DNA of 64,000 nucleotides. Source: an uncultured Pelosinus sp. GTDB taxonomy: Bacteria > Bacillota > Negativicutes > Sporomusales > Acetonemataceae. A model generated the notes under the pieces. It searched no databases and was not told where the DNA came from. It saw only the letters and a list, made by a program, of their open reading frames with translations. This document shows, one piece after another, positions 1-6,685 of this stretch. The translations under genes were made by a program, and so were the position numbers. Each line of letters starts with the position of its first letter. The stretch's first letter is position 1. The stretch is taken from positions 28,225-92,224 of the forward strand of contig UQPB01000010.1 in assembly GCA_900542835.1 (NCBI GenBank), written 5' to 3'.

Positions 1-1
1 T

Positions 2-634
2 GCGGAAAATTCCGCAACCCCCATGTATTACGAAACAACCTATATTCACCCGCAAAACAAACAAGAGTACCCCGAATATCTCATGAACCGCGACGGCTTT
101 ACCCTGCTGGCAATGGGCTTTACCGGATCAACTGCAATGGAATGGAAAATCAAGTACATACAGGCATTTAACGAGATGGAAAAACAGATAACTTCTTTGC
201 CGCAAATGAGCCAAATACAAATAATTGCGGCGATTGCCCAAACTGCCGCCGAGCAAGAGCAGCAGTTAAAAGAAATTGCAGCTACCCAGGCCAACCATGC
301 TGAACAGCTTCAAGGCATCCGCGATGTGGTCGCACTCAGTCCAAACTCCTGGCGGCAAGACTCAGCGGCTCTGCTCAATAAAATGGCGCTAAGTGCTGGC
401 GGGTATGAGCATCTCAGAGACATCCGCGCCGAGTCTTATAAACTGTTGGACGAGCGCTTTGGCGTTGACCTGCAGACCAGGCTTACCAATAAGCGCCGGC
501 GCATGGCAGACGAAGGTGTTTGCAAATCGAAGCGGGACAAGCTTAATCAACTCGACGTAATCGGCGATGACAAGAAGCTGATCGAGGGTTATGTGGCGAT
601 TATCAAGGAAATGGCGATTAAGTATGGGGCGTGA
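2..634 (+). CDS. Rha-family phage antirepressor, 5' partial
   Basis: The reading frame is open to the window edge, and the family's N-terminal DNA-binding part normally precedes what is visible, so the start lies left of the window and the ATG at 23 is probably internal. The visible part has the Rha signature (YLMNRDGFTLLAMGFTG, then a helix rich in aromatic and Glu residues). A C-terminal ORF6C-type domain follows (SPNSWRQD, then NKRRRMADEG and KEMAIKYG). Such proteins are phage regulators or antirepressors of lysogeny genes. It overlaps the next gene by a GTGA junction, so the two are probably co-transcribed. Confidence 0.85.
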   Translation, partial: AENSATPMYYETTYIHPQNKQEYPEYLMNRDGFTLLAMGFTGSTAMEWKIKYIQAFNEMEKQITSLPQMSQIQIIAAIAQTAAEQEQQLKEIAATQANHAEQLQGIRDVVALSPNSWRQDSAALLNKMALSAGGYEHLRDIRAESYKLLDERFGVDLQTRLTNKRRRMADEGVCKSKRDKLNQLDVIGDDKKLIEGYVAIIKEMAIKYGA

Positions 635-888
635 ATCGACCGTCAGAAATCGAGGTGCTGCCGGTGGATAAACACTCCTACATGAGCATACGGGAAGTCA
701 ACGCCTTCGCCAAGGATAATCACCTGCCAAAGCTATTCAAAAGCTATTCAGCCCTGTACAACATGGTTCGGGAGGGAAAAATCCCGGTCTACGTCGCGGG
801 CAACAGATATTTGATTCGCATCGTTGATATTGAGAACCACATCGCCCAATCAGCGCAGCCAATTAGCAAAATACGTCGGATTAACTGA
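631..888 (+). CDS. Excisionase-like helix-turn-helix protein
   Basis: An 85-residue protein starting at GTG 631, overlapping the preceding stop. The central part (SIREVNAFAKDN, then SYSALYNMVREGKIPVY and GNRYLIRI) reads like the winged helix-turn-helix of excisionase/MerR-type small DNA-binding proteins, where a Y/W-x-x-V-R-x-G-K-I-P element contacts DNA. It may be an excisionase or a regulator of the early operon. The family call is by motif only. Confidence 0.6.
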   Translation: MNRPSEIEVLPVDKHSYMSIREVNAFAKDNHLPKLFKSYSALYNMVREGKIPVYVAGNRYLIRIVDIENHIAQSAQPISKIRRIN

Positions 889-904
889 AAGGAGGTGCTT
901 TTTA

Positions 905-1057
905 ATGATCAGCAAAAAGCAGCGTCAGTCGTCGCGGCGGCGCAACGTCAGCCCGGACTACCGGCGCATGATGCGGACGAATACCCGGACATTGCCGCCG
1001 ACAGTACTGCAGAGCCTGTTTGACCTGACTGGCCGCAGAAAAATGATGGCGAGGTGA
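905..1057 (+). CDS. Small basic phage protein, unknown
   Basis: Fifty residues, very rich in Arg and Lys (SKKQRQSSRRR near the N-terminus). The start at ATG 905 follows a strong AAAGGAGGTG site. A frame extending further upstream exists, but the ribosome site decides for 905. The base composition suggests nucleic-acid contact; no family recognised. Confidence 0.55.
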   Translation: MISKKQRQSSRRRNVSPDYRRMMRTNTRTLPPTVLQSLFDLTGRRKMMAR

Positions 1058-1061
1058 TCCC

Positions 1062-1244
1062 ATGCGAGTAACAGCAGTCCCCCGGATCACGCCGGCGCTC
1101 AAACTCTGCTACAACTGCAGGCACGATCCAAAATCATTGGAGCACCCGGTCTGCTCCAGTTGCCGCAAATACTCAAACTGGGAGGAGGTACTGCAGGATG
1201 CAATCGCTGCTGGAAACAGCCCGCAAAATGGCCGTTCTGTATGA
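1062..1244 (+). CDS. Small zinc-ribbon-like phage protein
   Basis: Sixty residues starting at ATG 1062. Cys pairs (CYNC and CSSC, about 15 residues apart) can form a single zinc ribbon. It is part of a run of tiny early genes. No function can be named. Confidence 0.55.
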   Translation: MRVTAVPRITPALKLCYNCRHDPKSLEHPVCSSCRKYSNWEEVLQDAIAAGNSPQNGRSV

Positions 1245-1398
1245 CCTGTTCTGCCGGACCAGTCGAACCCGGCAAGACCGCATTTACTACGGCCGCCGGT
1301 ACCGGTACTGGTCGGCTAGGGCAATAGTGCTAGGAAGGAGGGAGCAGCGTGGACATTGTTGCCTTGGCAGTGGTAATGGGGCTGGTATATCTGGTTAA
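1198..1398 (+). CDS. Possible small protein overlapping its neighbours
   Basis: Sixty-six residues starting at ATG 1198, 13 bases after a GGGAGGAGG site that lies inside the preceding gene. It overlaps the preceding gene by 47 bases and the next gene by 50. The first 50 residues look protein-like (Leu/Arg/Tyr rich); the Gly-rich end is a shadow of the next frame. It may be spurious. Confidence 0.3.
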   Translation: MQSLLETARKMAVLYDLFCRTSRTRQDRIYYGRRYRYWSARAIVLGRREQRGHCCLGSGNGAGISG

Positions 1399-1489
1399 TT
1401 GGTACATAGGCCATAGGCCATTCAATCTGATCAGGATAGGCCACCTGATTCGGGCCAATAAAAAGAGCCGCTACAAAGCGGCCAATTAA
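1349..1489 (+). CDS. Small single-pass membrane protein
   Basis: Forty-six residues starting at GTG 1349 after AGGAAGGAGGGAG. An N-terminal hydrophobic stretch (VALAVVMGLVYLVNWYIG) is followed by a basic tail, as expected for one membrane helix with a cytoplasmic C-terminus. Function unknown; it sits in the early small-gene cluster. Confidence 0.5.
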   Translation: MDIVALAVVMGLVYLVNWYIGHRPFNLIRIGHLIRANKKSRYKAAN

Positions 1490-1574
1490 AAAATCTTCAT
1501 TCCGATTTTAGCACAGAATCCCCCGTATATCAAATATAACCCGCAATTATGCGGATTATGCGAGGACGACAAAC

Positions 1575-1748
1575 ATGAAAATTAACTTTGCGGATTGGCG
1601 GGCAGGGTTTAACACCGGCCGGCGTAGCCCGATTCTAAATAGCCTGTCAGCAACAGGTCTCCTGAAACTTGCGCAAGCGCACACCGATTGCGGCACATCG
1701 CACGATTTAGGCATGGCGGCTGCCGCCGTGATCCTGGCGAGGAGGTAA
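1575..1748 (+). CDS. Small phage protein, unknown
   Basis: Fifty-seven residues starting at ATG 1575 after GAGGACGAC. The protein is neutral and has no recognised motif. Its last codons (AGG AGG) form the ribosome site of the next gene, which supports translation in this frame. Confidence 0.4.
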   Translation: MKINFADWRAGFNTGRRSPILNSLSATGLLKLAQAHTDCGTSHDLGMAAAAVILARR

Positions 1749-1753
1749 GGCTG

Positions 1754-1963
1754 ATGCGAAAAAATAGACAGGTCAATTGGCCAGTTGGTACAAGGGTGCG
1801 TATGGTCGATTGCTCCGAAGCTGACAAATATGGCGACCGGATTTGGACAACCCGCAGCGAGCCGTGGGAAGTATGCGGCAGTCAAGTCGTTTTGCTTGAC
1901 GGTAAATCTGGCGGATTTGCTACCAATCGTTTGGAGGTGGTTGAACGATGCGATATGAGTTAG
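1754..1963 (+). CDS. Small hypothetical phage protein
   Basis: Sixty-nine residues starting at ATG 1754, eight bases after GAGGAGG. An upstream in-frame extension lacks a ribosome site and was not used. The sequence (VNWPVGTRVRMVDC, then EVCGSQVVLLDGKSGGFAT) looks like a small beta-rich SH3/KOW-like fold, as in many phage proteins that begin with a V-G-T-R-V motif. It overlaps the next start by 16 bases. Confidence 0.5.
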   Translation: MRKNRQVNWPVGTRVRMVDCSEADKYGDRIWTTRSEPWEVCGSQVVLLDGKSGGFATNRLEVVERCDMS

Positions 1964-2211
1964 ACAGTATTCCGGCCACACTTATCAATGCTCTTGAGGA
2001 ATGGAAGAAGGCCGGCTACCGATCGGTAACGATTATGTCAGAAGCAGACTCGCAAGGCTGGAAGATCTGGATCTATGACTTTAACGCAAGAAACGGCATA
2101 CACCTGCATCCTGGCATAGTAAGCGGCAACTGGGACAAGATGATCACTGATTCGCGCCGGCAACTGCTCTTAGCGGAACTGGCAGCGCTGGACAGTGTAC
2201 CGGTGCCATGA
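1948..2211 (+). CDS. Hypothetical phage protein
   Basis: Eighty-seven residues starting at ATG 1948 with a GGAGGTGG site in front. Mixed alpha/beta composition, one Trp-rich segment (GWKIWIYDF). No family recognised. Its stop overlaps the next start (ATGA). Confidence 0.5.
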   Translation: MRYELDSIPATLINALEEWKKAGYRSVTIMSEADSQGWKIWIYDFNARNGIHLHPGIVSGNWDKMITDSRRQLLLAELAALDSVPVP

Positions 2212-2390
2212 CCTGCAAACATCACATCCTCTGCGGCTATACCAAGACCTACCTTTGCAGCTATGCCTGCCGCCAGACCCAGTGCCAACTATACGGCAGA
2301 TGCACGTGCGGCAATGAGCAATGCGAAATCTATCAGCAAAAGGAGAATGAAGCAAATGGCAATTCAACAGCCGATGGCTCTTATCAATAA
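2208..2390 (+). CDS. Cysteine-rich small phage protein
   Basis: Sixty residues starting at ATG 2208. Eight Cys residues lie in the first 40 positions (several C-x5-C and C-x4-C spacings), so a zinc-binding or knotted fold is likely. The 3' end overlaps the ATPase gene by 35 bases, but the low-complexity tail may be unimportant. Confidence 0.45.
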   Translation: MTCKHHILCGYTKTYLCSYACRQTQCQLYGRCTCGNEQCEIYQQKENEANGNSTADGSYQ

Positions 2391-3294
2391 AACCAAGAAA
2401 ATCCGCATCCTCATCGCCGGTTATCCCGGCATTGGCAAATCTACACTGGCGCTGTCGGCGCCGAATCCGCTGCACATTGACGTAGACCGCGGCATAGACC
2501 GTGTCAGCGCGATCCACCGCAAGCCCTTTATCCAGCCACTCAGCTACGATGAGCTAAAAGAAGACCTGGTTCCGGACAACCTGCGCGACTTTGACACACT
2601 TGTTTTTGACACCGGCGGCCAACTGATCAAACTGATTGGCGCCTGGGCGATCCGGCAAGCGGCGCAGAACGGCCAGAAAGACGGCTCCTTATCCCTTAAA
2701 GGCTATGGCGCCGTCGGCCGGGAGTTTGAGCGCCTCATGAACTATTGCTACTACGACCTCAACAAGCATATTGTCGTGCTGTTCCATGCCAAGGAAGAAA
2801 AGGACGGCGACAATACCCGCCTGCGGCTGCTTGTCGAAGGCCAAACCAAGGACAATGTCTGGCAGCCGATGGACTTAGGCGGCTACATGGAAATGAACGG
2901 CAGCAAACGCACAATCGGCTTTGCCAACTGCGAACGCTATTATGCCAAGGGAACGCACGGCATCAGCGGCGTCATGAACCTGCCGGAATTAAAGCCAGAC
3001 AAGCCCAACGACTTTTTAACCCGGCTGTTTGCCGAGGTGAATAGCAATATCGCCACTGAGGCTGAGCAGATTCTGGCAGAACAGCAGCAGTACGAAGCGG
3101 TTATGGCCGAGGCGCGCGATATCGTTGACGCCGTTGCGACCCCGGAGGCAGCGACAGACGCTGTTAAGCAAATTACGGCCTTGGCCCATATCCTCACCAG
3201 CGAACGGGAAGCCAAGGCGATGCTGGTCAACAAGGCTAAAACGCTTGGCTATGTTTGGGATGGGAAAACGAGGGGATACCAATGCGCTGGTTAA
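2356..3294 (+). CDS. Phage AAA ATPase, Sak4-like recombination protein
   Basis: A 312-residue protein starting at ATG 2356, after AAAAGGAGAATG; a longer reading from 2263 was rejected. A Walker A motif lies near residues 20-27 (GYPGIGKS) and a Walker B-like strand follows (DTLVFDTGG). The layout matches the AAA_24/Sak4 RecA-like family, which assists single-strand annealing together with SSB. Genes for a PD-(D/E)XK nuclease, an HNH protein and SSB follow at once, the usual context of a phage recombination cassette. The C-terminal third is Ala/Glu-rich and may be helical. Confidence 0.8.
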   Translation: MAIQQPMALINKTKKIRILIAGYPGIGKSTLALSAPNPLHIDVDRGIDRVSAIHRKPFIQPLSYDELKEDLVPDNLRDFDTLVFDTGGQLIKLIGAWAIRQAAQNGQKDGSLSLKGYGAVGREFERLMNYCYYDLNKHIVVLFHAKEEKDGDNTRLRLLVEGQTKDNVWQPMDLGGYMEMNGSKRTIGFANCERYYAKGTHGISGVMNLPELKPDKPNDFLTRLFAEVNSNIATEAEQILAEQQQYEAVMAEARDIVDAVATPEAATDAVKQITALAHILTSEREAKAMLVNKAKTLGYVWDGKTRGYQCAG

Positions 3295-3878
3295 TGACGC
3301 ACTCGCTGTTATCTTCGTGGCTTTATCAATTCGATGCCTATGAAGATTACGCCGAAAAAGCCAAGGCAGATTTTCTCGCGGTGCTGCGGCGGGAACCGCG
3401 GGAAGCCTCCGAGGCGATGCAGAGAGGCAACGAATTTGAACAACTGGTCTATGACGTTTGCGATTGCAAGGCCGATTCCTCTCACCAGTGGTACGATGCG
3501 GCGGCCTATATTGCTGACAGCGTCCGCGGCGGCCAGCGGCAACTGGTAGCGATGAAGACGGTCACGATCGATGGCATGGACTTGCTGTTATACGGCCGCA
3601 TCGACTGCCTAAAAGCCGGGACTGTTTATGACATCAAATACACCGGGAGTTACGCTGTCGGCAAATACATTGCCAGCACCCAGCACCCCATGTACCTGGA
3701 GCTCATCCCCGAAGCCAGCCGCTTTATTTATGCCGTATCAAACGGGCGCAATGCCTACCTGGAAACTTATCGCCGGGACGAAGTCAAGCCGATCCAGCCG
3801 CTGATCCAAGACTTTTTAACCTATCTGCGCGGCAACGGCCTGCTGGAGGTCTACCGCGAAATGTGGCGGTCAAGGTAG
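3282..3878 (+). CDS. PD-(D/E)XK nuclease family protein
   Basis: A 198-residue protein. ATG 3282 after CGAGGGG is preferred over ATG 3255; it overlaps the preceding stop by 13 bases. An early Glu (RGNEFEQLVYD) and the core YGRIDC...VYDIKYTG supply the expected E, D and D-x-K catalytic residues of the Cas4/RecB-like exonuclease fold. Next to a Sak4-like ATPase, it probably resects double-strand ends for annealing. Confidence 0.75.
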   Translation: MRWLMTHSLLSSWLYQFDAYEDYAEKAKADFLAVLRREPREASEAMQRGNEFEQLVYDVCDCKADSSHQWYDAAAYIADSVRGGQRQLVAMKTVTIDGMDLLLYGRIDCLKAGTVYDIKYTGSYAVGKYIASTQHPMYLELIPEASRFIYAVSNGRNAYLETYRRDEVKPIQPLIQDFLTYLRGNGLLEVYREMWRSR

Positions 3879-3879
3879 C

Positions 3880-4554
3880 ATGGAAATTGCCCGCGGTAAA
3901 ATTACCGACATCGACGCAAACGGGATAACCATTTACCTGCCTTACCAAAACGTCGACCGTGCCATCCTGCGCCAATACAGCGAGGTGCAGGTTGGCCTGC
4001 CCGACGGCAGGACCATCTCGCCCGATCAACGCCGCAAAGCCTACGCGCTGATGCATGAGATTGGGGAATGGATGGGCGAGTTACCCGAATTCGTCAAGCG
4101 GCTCATGAAGATCGAGTTCGTAACCACCAGGCTGCAGTCCTTACAAAAACAGATCTTCAGCCTGTCTGACTGCGACGTGACCACAGCCCGTGAATTCATT
4201 ACCTTCCTGATCGACTTCATGGTTGAACATGAAGTGCCGAGCCGGACACCGCTTTACGAACTTTGCGAGGATATCAACAAATACGTGTATGCCTGCCTGA
4301 TGCGCAAGGTCTGCTGCGTCTGCGGCCAGAAAGCCGATCTACACCATTTTGATGCGATCGGCATGGGCCGCGACCGGGACCAGATTTACCAGATCGGCAT
4401 GCGGGTTATTTCGCTCTGCCGGGAGCATCACACGGCAGCGCATACGAAAGGCCAATCCTGGCTCATAGATGACTTGCACCTTGTGCCGATAGCACTGACA
4501 GCGGAAATCGGTAAGAAATACAAGCTGACCAAGAAAAATCTAAGTATGGCGTAG
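3880..4554 (+). CDS. Putative HNH nuclease (HNHc_6 type)
   Basis: A 224-residue protein. The C-terminal half carries a Cys/His core: CCVCGQKADLHHFDAIG, then CREHHTAAHTKG, which fits a zinc-stabilised HNH beta-beta-alpha nuclease. Proteins of this layout are frequent next to SSB in Firmicute phages and may process recombination intermediates. It begins one base after the preceding stop. Confidence 0.75.
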   Translation: MEIARGKITDIDANGITIYLPYQNVDRAILRQYSEVQVGLPDGRTISPDQRRKAYALMHEIGEWMGELPEFVKRLMKIEFVTTRLQSLQKQIFSLSDCDVTTAREFITFLIDFMVEHEVPSRTPLYELCEDINKYVYACLMRKVCCVCGQKADLHHFDAIGMGRDRDQIYQIGMRVISLCREHHTAAHTKGQSWLIDDLHLVPIALTAEIGKKYKLTKKNLSMA

Positions 4555-4563
4555 GTGAACAAA

Positions 4564-4956
4564 ATGAATCAAGTGAACCTAACCGGTCGGCTGACCGCTG
4601 ATCCGGAAGTCCGTTATACGCAGACCGGCAAAGCCGTTGCCAATTTCACACTGGCAGTATCCAACGGCTACGGCGAGAAAAAAGAAACATCCTATATCCC
4701 CTGCCATGCCTGGGAGAAAACGGCCGAGACAATCGGTAATACCCTGGACAAAGGCCGTAAGATCCTGGTCATGGGCGAGTGGCGTCAGCGCAGTTGGGAA
4801 ACCAAAAACGGCGACAAGCGCCGGACGGACTTCTGCCTGGTTCGCAGTTTCGAATACTGCGAAAGCCGCAAGGACGACAGCCGCGGCGGTACCGATGCGG
4901 CCAAGGCCTTTGGCGGCCGGGACGTGTTCCCGCCAGAGGAAGAAATTCCCTTTTAG
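4564..4956 (+). CDS. ssb: Single-stranded DNA-binding protein
   Basis: A 130-residue OB-fold protein (MNQVNLTGRLTADPEVRYT, FTLAVSNGYG, then SYIPCHAWEKTAE) with the short acidic tail EEEIPF, the docking peptide for partner proteins in SSBs. ATG 4564 is chosen because AGGTG lies at proper spacing; a GTG at 4555 in frame is possible. It acts in phage replication and recombination with the Sak4-like ATPase. Confidence 0.9.
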   Translation: MNQVNLTGRLTADPEVRYTQTGKAVANFTLAVSNGYGEKKETSYIPCHAWEKTAETIGNTLDKGRKILVMGEWRQRSWETKNGDKRRTDFCLVRSFEYCESRKDDSRGGTDAAKAFGGRDVFPPEEEIPF

Positions 4957-4968
4957 AGGAGTGCCAAT

Positions 4969-5196
4969 ATGGACCGTTGCCGCCGTTGCCACCGTCAATT
5001 GAAAGATCCGGTATCCATTGCCAACGGCTTCGGTCCGGTTTGCTTTGTCAAGCATGGCGCAATGCCAGCAGAATACGGTGTGCAGATGGAGTTGGACTTT
5101 GAAAAGCCGATACCCCGGCGATTTCAGGGGAAGTCGCTAAGTGAGCAGCATGCCGAGGCATGCAGAATTATTTTCAAACGAGGATGCTTGGACTAA
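4969..5196 (+). CDS. DUF6011-like zinc-ribbon protein
   Basis: Seventy-five residues starting at ATG 4969 after GAGGAG. CRRCHRQLKDP followed by GFGPVC is the short C-x2-C...G-x-G-P-x-C pattern of a small zinc ribbon common in phage and plasmid proteins (DUF6011 type). Function unknown; lies between SSB and the sliding clamp. Confidence 0.6.
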   Translation: MDRCRRCHRQLKDPVSIANGFGPVCFVKHGAMPAEYGVQMELDFEKPIPRRFQGKSLSEQHAEACRIIFKRGCLD

Positions 5197-5260
5197 AGTG
5201 CCGGCCGGAGCGGACCACACCAGCCGGATCCGGCCGGTAATAAGATATGGAGGAGTGCAA

Positions 5261-5536
5261 ATGAGCTTACTGACAGTAGGTGGAGCGCCAACAGTTGAAA
5301 TCGGACTGGACGAGTTTGAAACAGAAGACATCGTACAGTACCTGAAAGATATCGGTTATATTGCTGGCGACAGTGCCGCACTTGGCGCTGCCGATCTGGT
5401 GCGCGAAATCGAAGAAAAAATCCCGGAAGCCATCACCTTCCAAACCTGCAGCGATGACGAATACAGCGTCACTGCCGGTACCAGGAAATACGCAGGCAAA
5501 GGCTGCGCGACCATTATCGTGCTGCCGGGGAGGTAG
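5261..5536 (+). CDS. Hypothetical phage protein
   Basis: Ninety-one residues starting at ATG 5261 after ATGGAGGAG; an upstream in-frame extension to 5141 was rejected for lack of a ribosome site. Predicted mixed alpha/beta with an acidic middle (GLDEFETEDIVQYLKD). It ends three bases before the sliding clamp start, so translation is probably coupled. No family recognised. Confidence 0.55.
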   Translation: MSLLTVGGAPTVEIGLDEFETEDIVQYLKDIGYIAGDSAALGAADLVREIEEKIPEAITFQTCSDDEYSVTAGTRKYAGKGCATIIVLPGR

Positions 5537-5539
5537 CCG

Positions 5540-6685
5540 GTGCGAGTTGTGATCGATCAAAAAGAACTGGATAAAGCTGTCCAGACTGTAATCCGGGCGA
5601 CCGCGGTGAAACCATTCCTGTCGGCACTGTCCGGCATCTTGATCACCGCAGCAGAACGGCGTCTTTCTTTGGCGGCAAACAATTACGATATCGCCATTGA
5701 GCATGGTGTTGAACTGGACGCAGAGCGGATTATCCAGCCCGGAGCAGCGCTGGTCCCGGGGAAACTGTTTGGCGATCTGATCAAGCGCATTCCGGCCGGC
5801 AACGTTACCCTTGCCCTCAATGTCGACACCAATACCCTGACCGTGAGCAGCGCTGGCGCCTCCTACAATATCCTGACAATGAAAGTGGAAGAGTTTCCCG
5901 GAATTGACCGGGTTGCAGCCGAAACCAAGATGACCATGACTGCTGCCGAGTTGCGAGACATCTATAAGCACACCGCTTTTGCCGTTGATGACGAAAAGTC
6001 AGGCAAACCGATGTTCACCGGTATACACCTCTTGCTCAAAAACGGACAATGCAGCGCATTCGCCACCGATTCCCATCGCCTTGCGATTAAGCGCTTCCGC
6101 CGCGAGTCTGATGCTACTGAAGCCAATATCATTATCCCGGTTAAAGCGCTAGCTGACGTGGCTGCCATCTTCGATCCCGCTGACCTCGTTGACCTTGCTG
6201 TGAGTACCGGCAAAATTGCATTTTCAACGCCGGAAACCCACTTTACTGCCCGGTTAATTACCGGGCGATCACCGGATTTCGAGCGCATCATCCCCCGCGA
6301 CGCCTTTACCGCGGCCGTTGTTAAGCGGGAGCAGATGCTGACGTCTCTGGAAAGACTGGCGCTGGTCAGCTCACATAAGGAAAAGAATTATTTAGCCAAT
6401 GATATCCTGGTTGCTGTCCAGGCTGGCCGCATCAGCATTCGCGGCTCGTCCCAGGAAAAGGTGCAGGCCCATGAAGAAGTCGCGGCGGATGTGACGGGAC
6501 CGGATATCCAGGCCACCTTTAACGGGACCAACATTATCGAGTGCCTGAAAGCCCTTACTGCCGACCGAATTGCTATCCATATTGTAGCGCCGAATAAACC
6601 GGCCATGCTTGTGCCTGAAAATGACGCCAGCTTTGTCTACGTCTTTACGCCGGTATTGCGGGCGGCAGCAACGGAGGCCGGCTGA
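5540..6685 (+). CDS. dnaN: DNA polymerase III beta subunit (sliding clamp), phage-encoded
   Basis: A 381-residue protein starting at GTG 5540 after GGGGAGG. The length and the three-domain pattern match bacterial beta clamps: an N-terminal segment with SALSGILITA, a central EEFPGID segment, and FATDSHRLAIKR, the highly conserved stretch of domain two. It forms a ring that tethers polymerase to DNA. It lies within the phage replication operon, one base from the next start, so it is phage-borne and not the host chromosomal copy. Confidence 0.88.
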   Translation: MRVVIDQKELDKAVQTVIRATAVKPFLSALSGILITAAERRLSLAANNYDIAIEHGVELDAERIIQPGAALVPGKLFGDLIKRIPAGNVTLALNVDTNTLTVSSAGASYNILTMKVEEFPGIDRVAAETKMTMTAAELRDIYKHTAFAVDDEKSGKPMFTGIHLLLKNGQCSAFATDSHRLAIKRFRRESDATEANIIIPVKALADVAAIFDPADLVDLAVSTGKIAFSTPETHFTARLITGRSPDFERIIPRDAFTAAVVKREQMLTSLERLALVSSHKEKNYLANDILVAVQAGRISIRGSSQEKVQAHEEVAADVTGPDIQATFNGTNIIECLKALTADRIAIHIVAPNKPAMLVPENDASFVYVFTPVLRAAATEAG

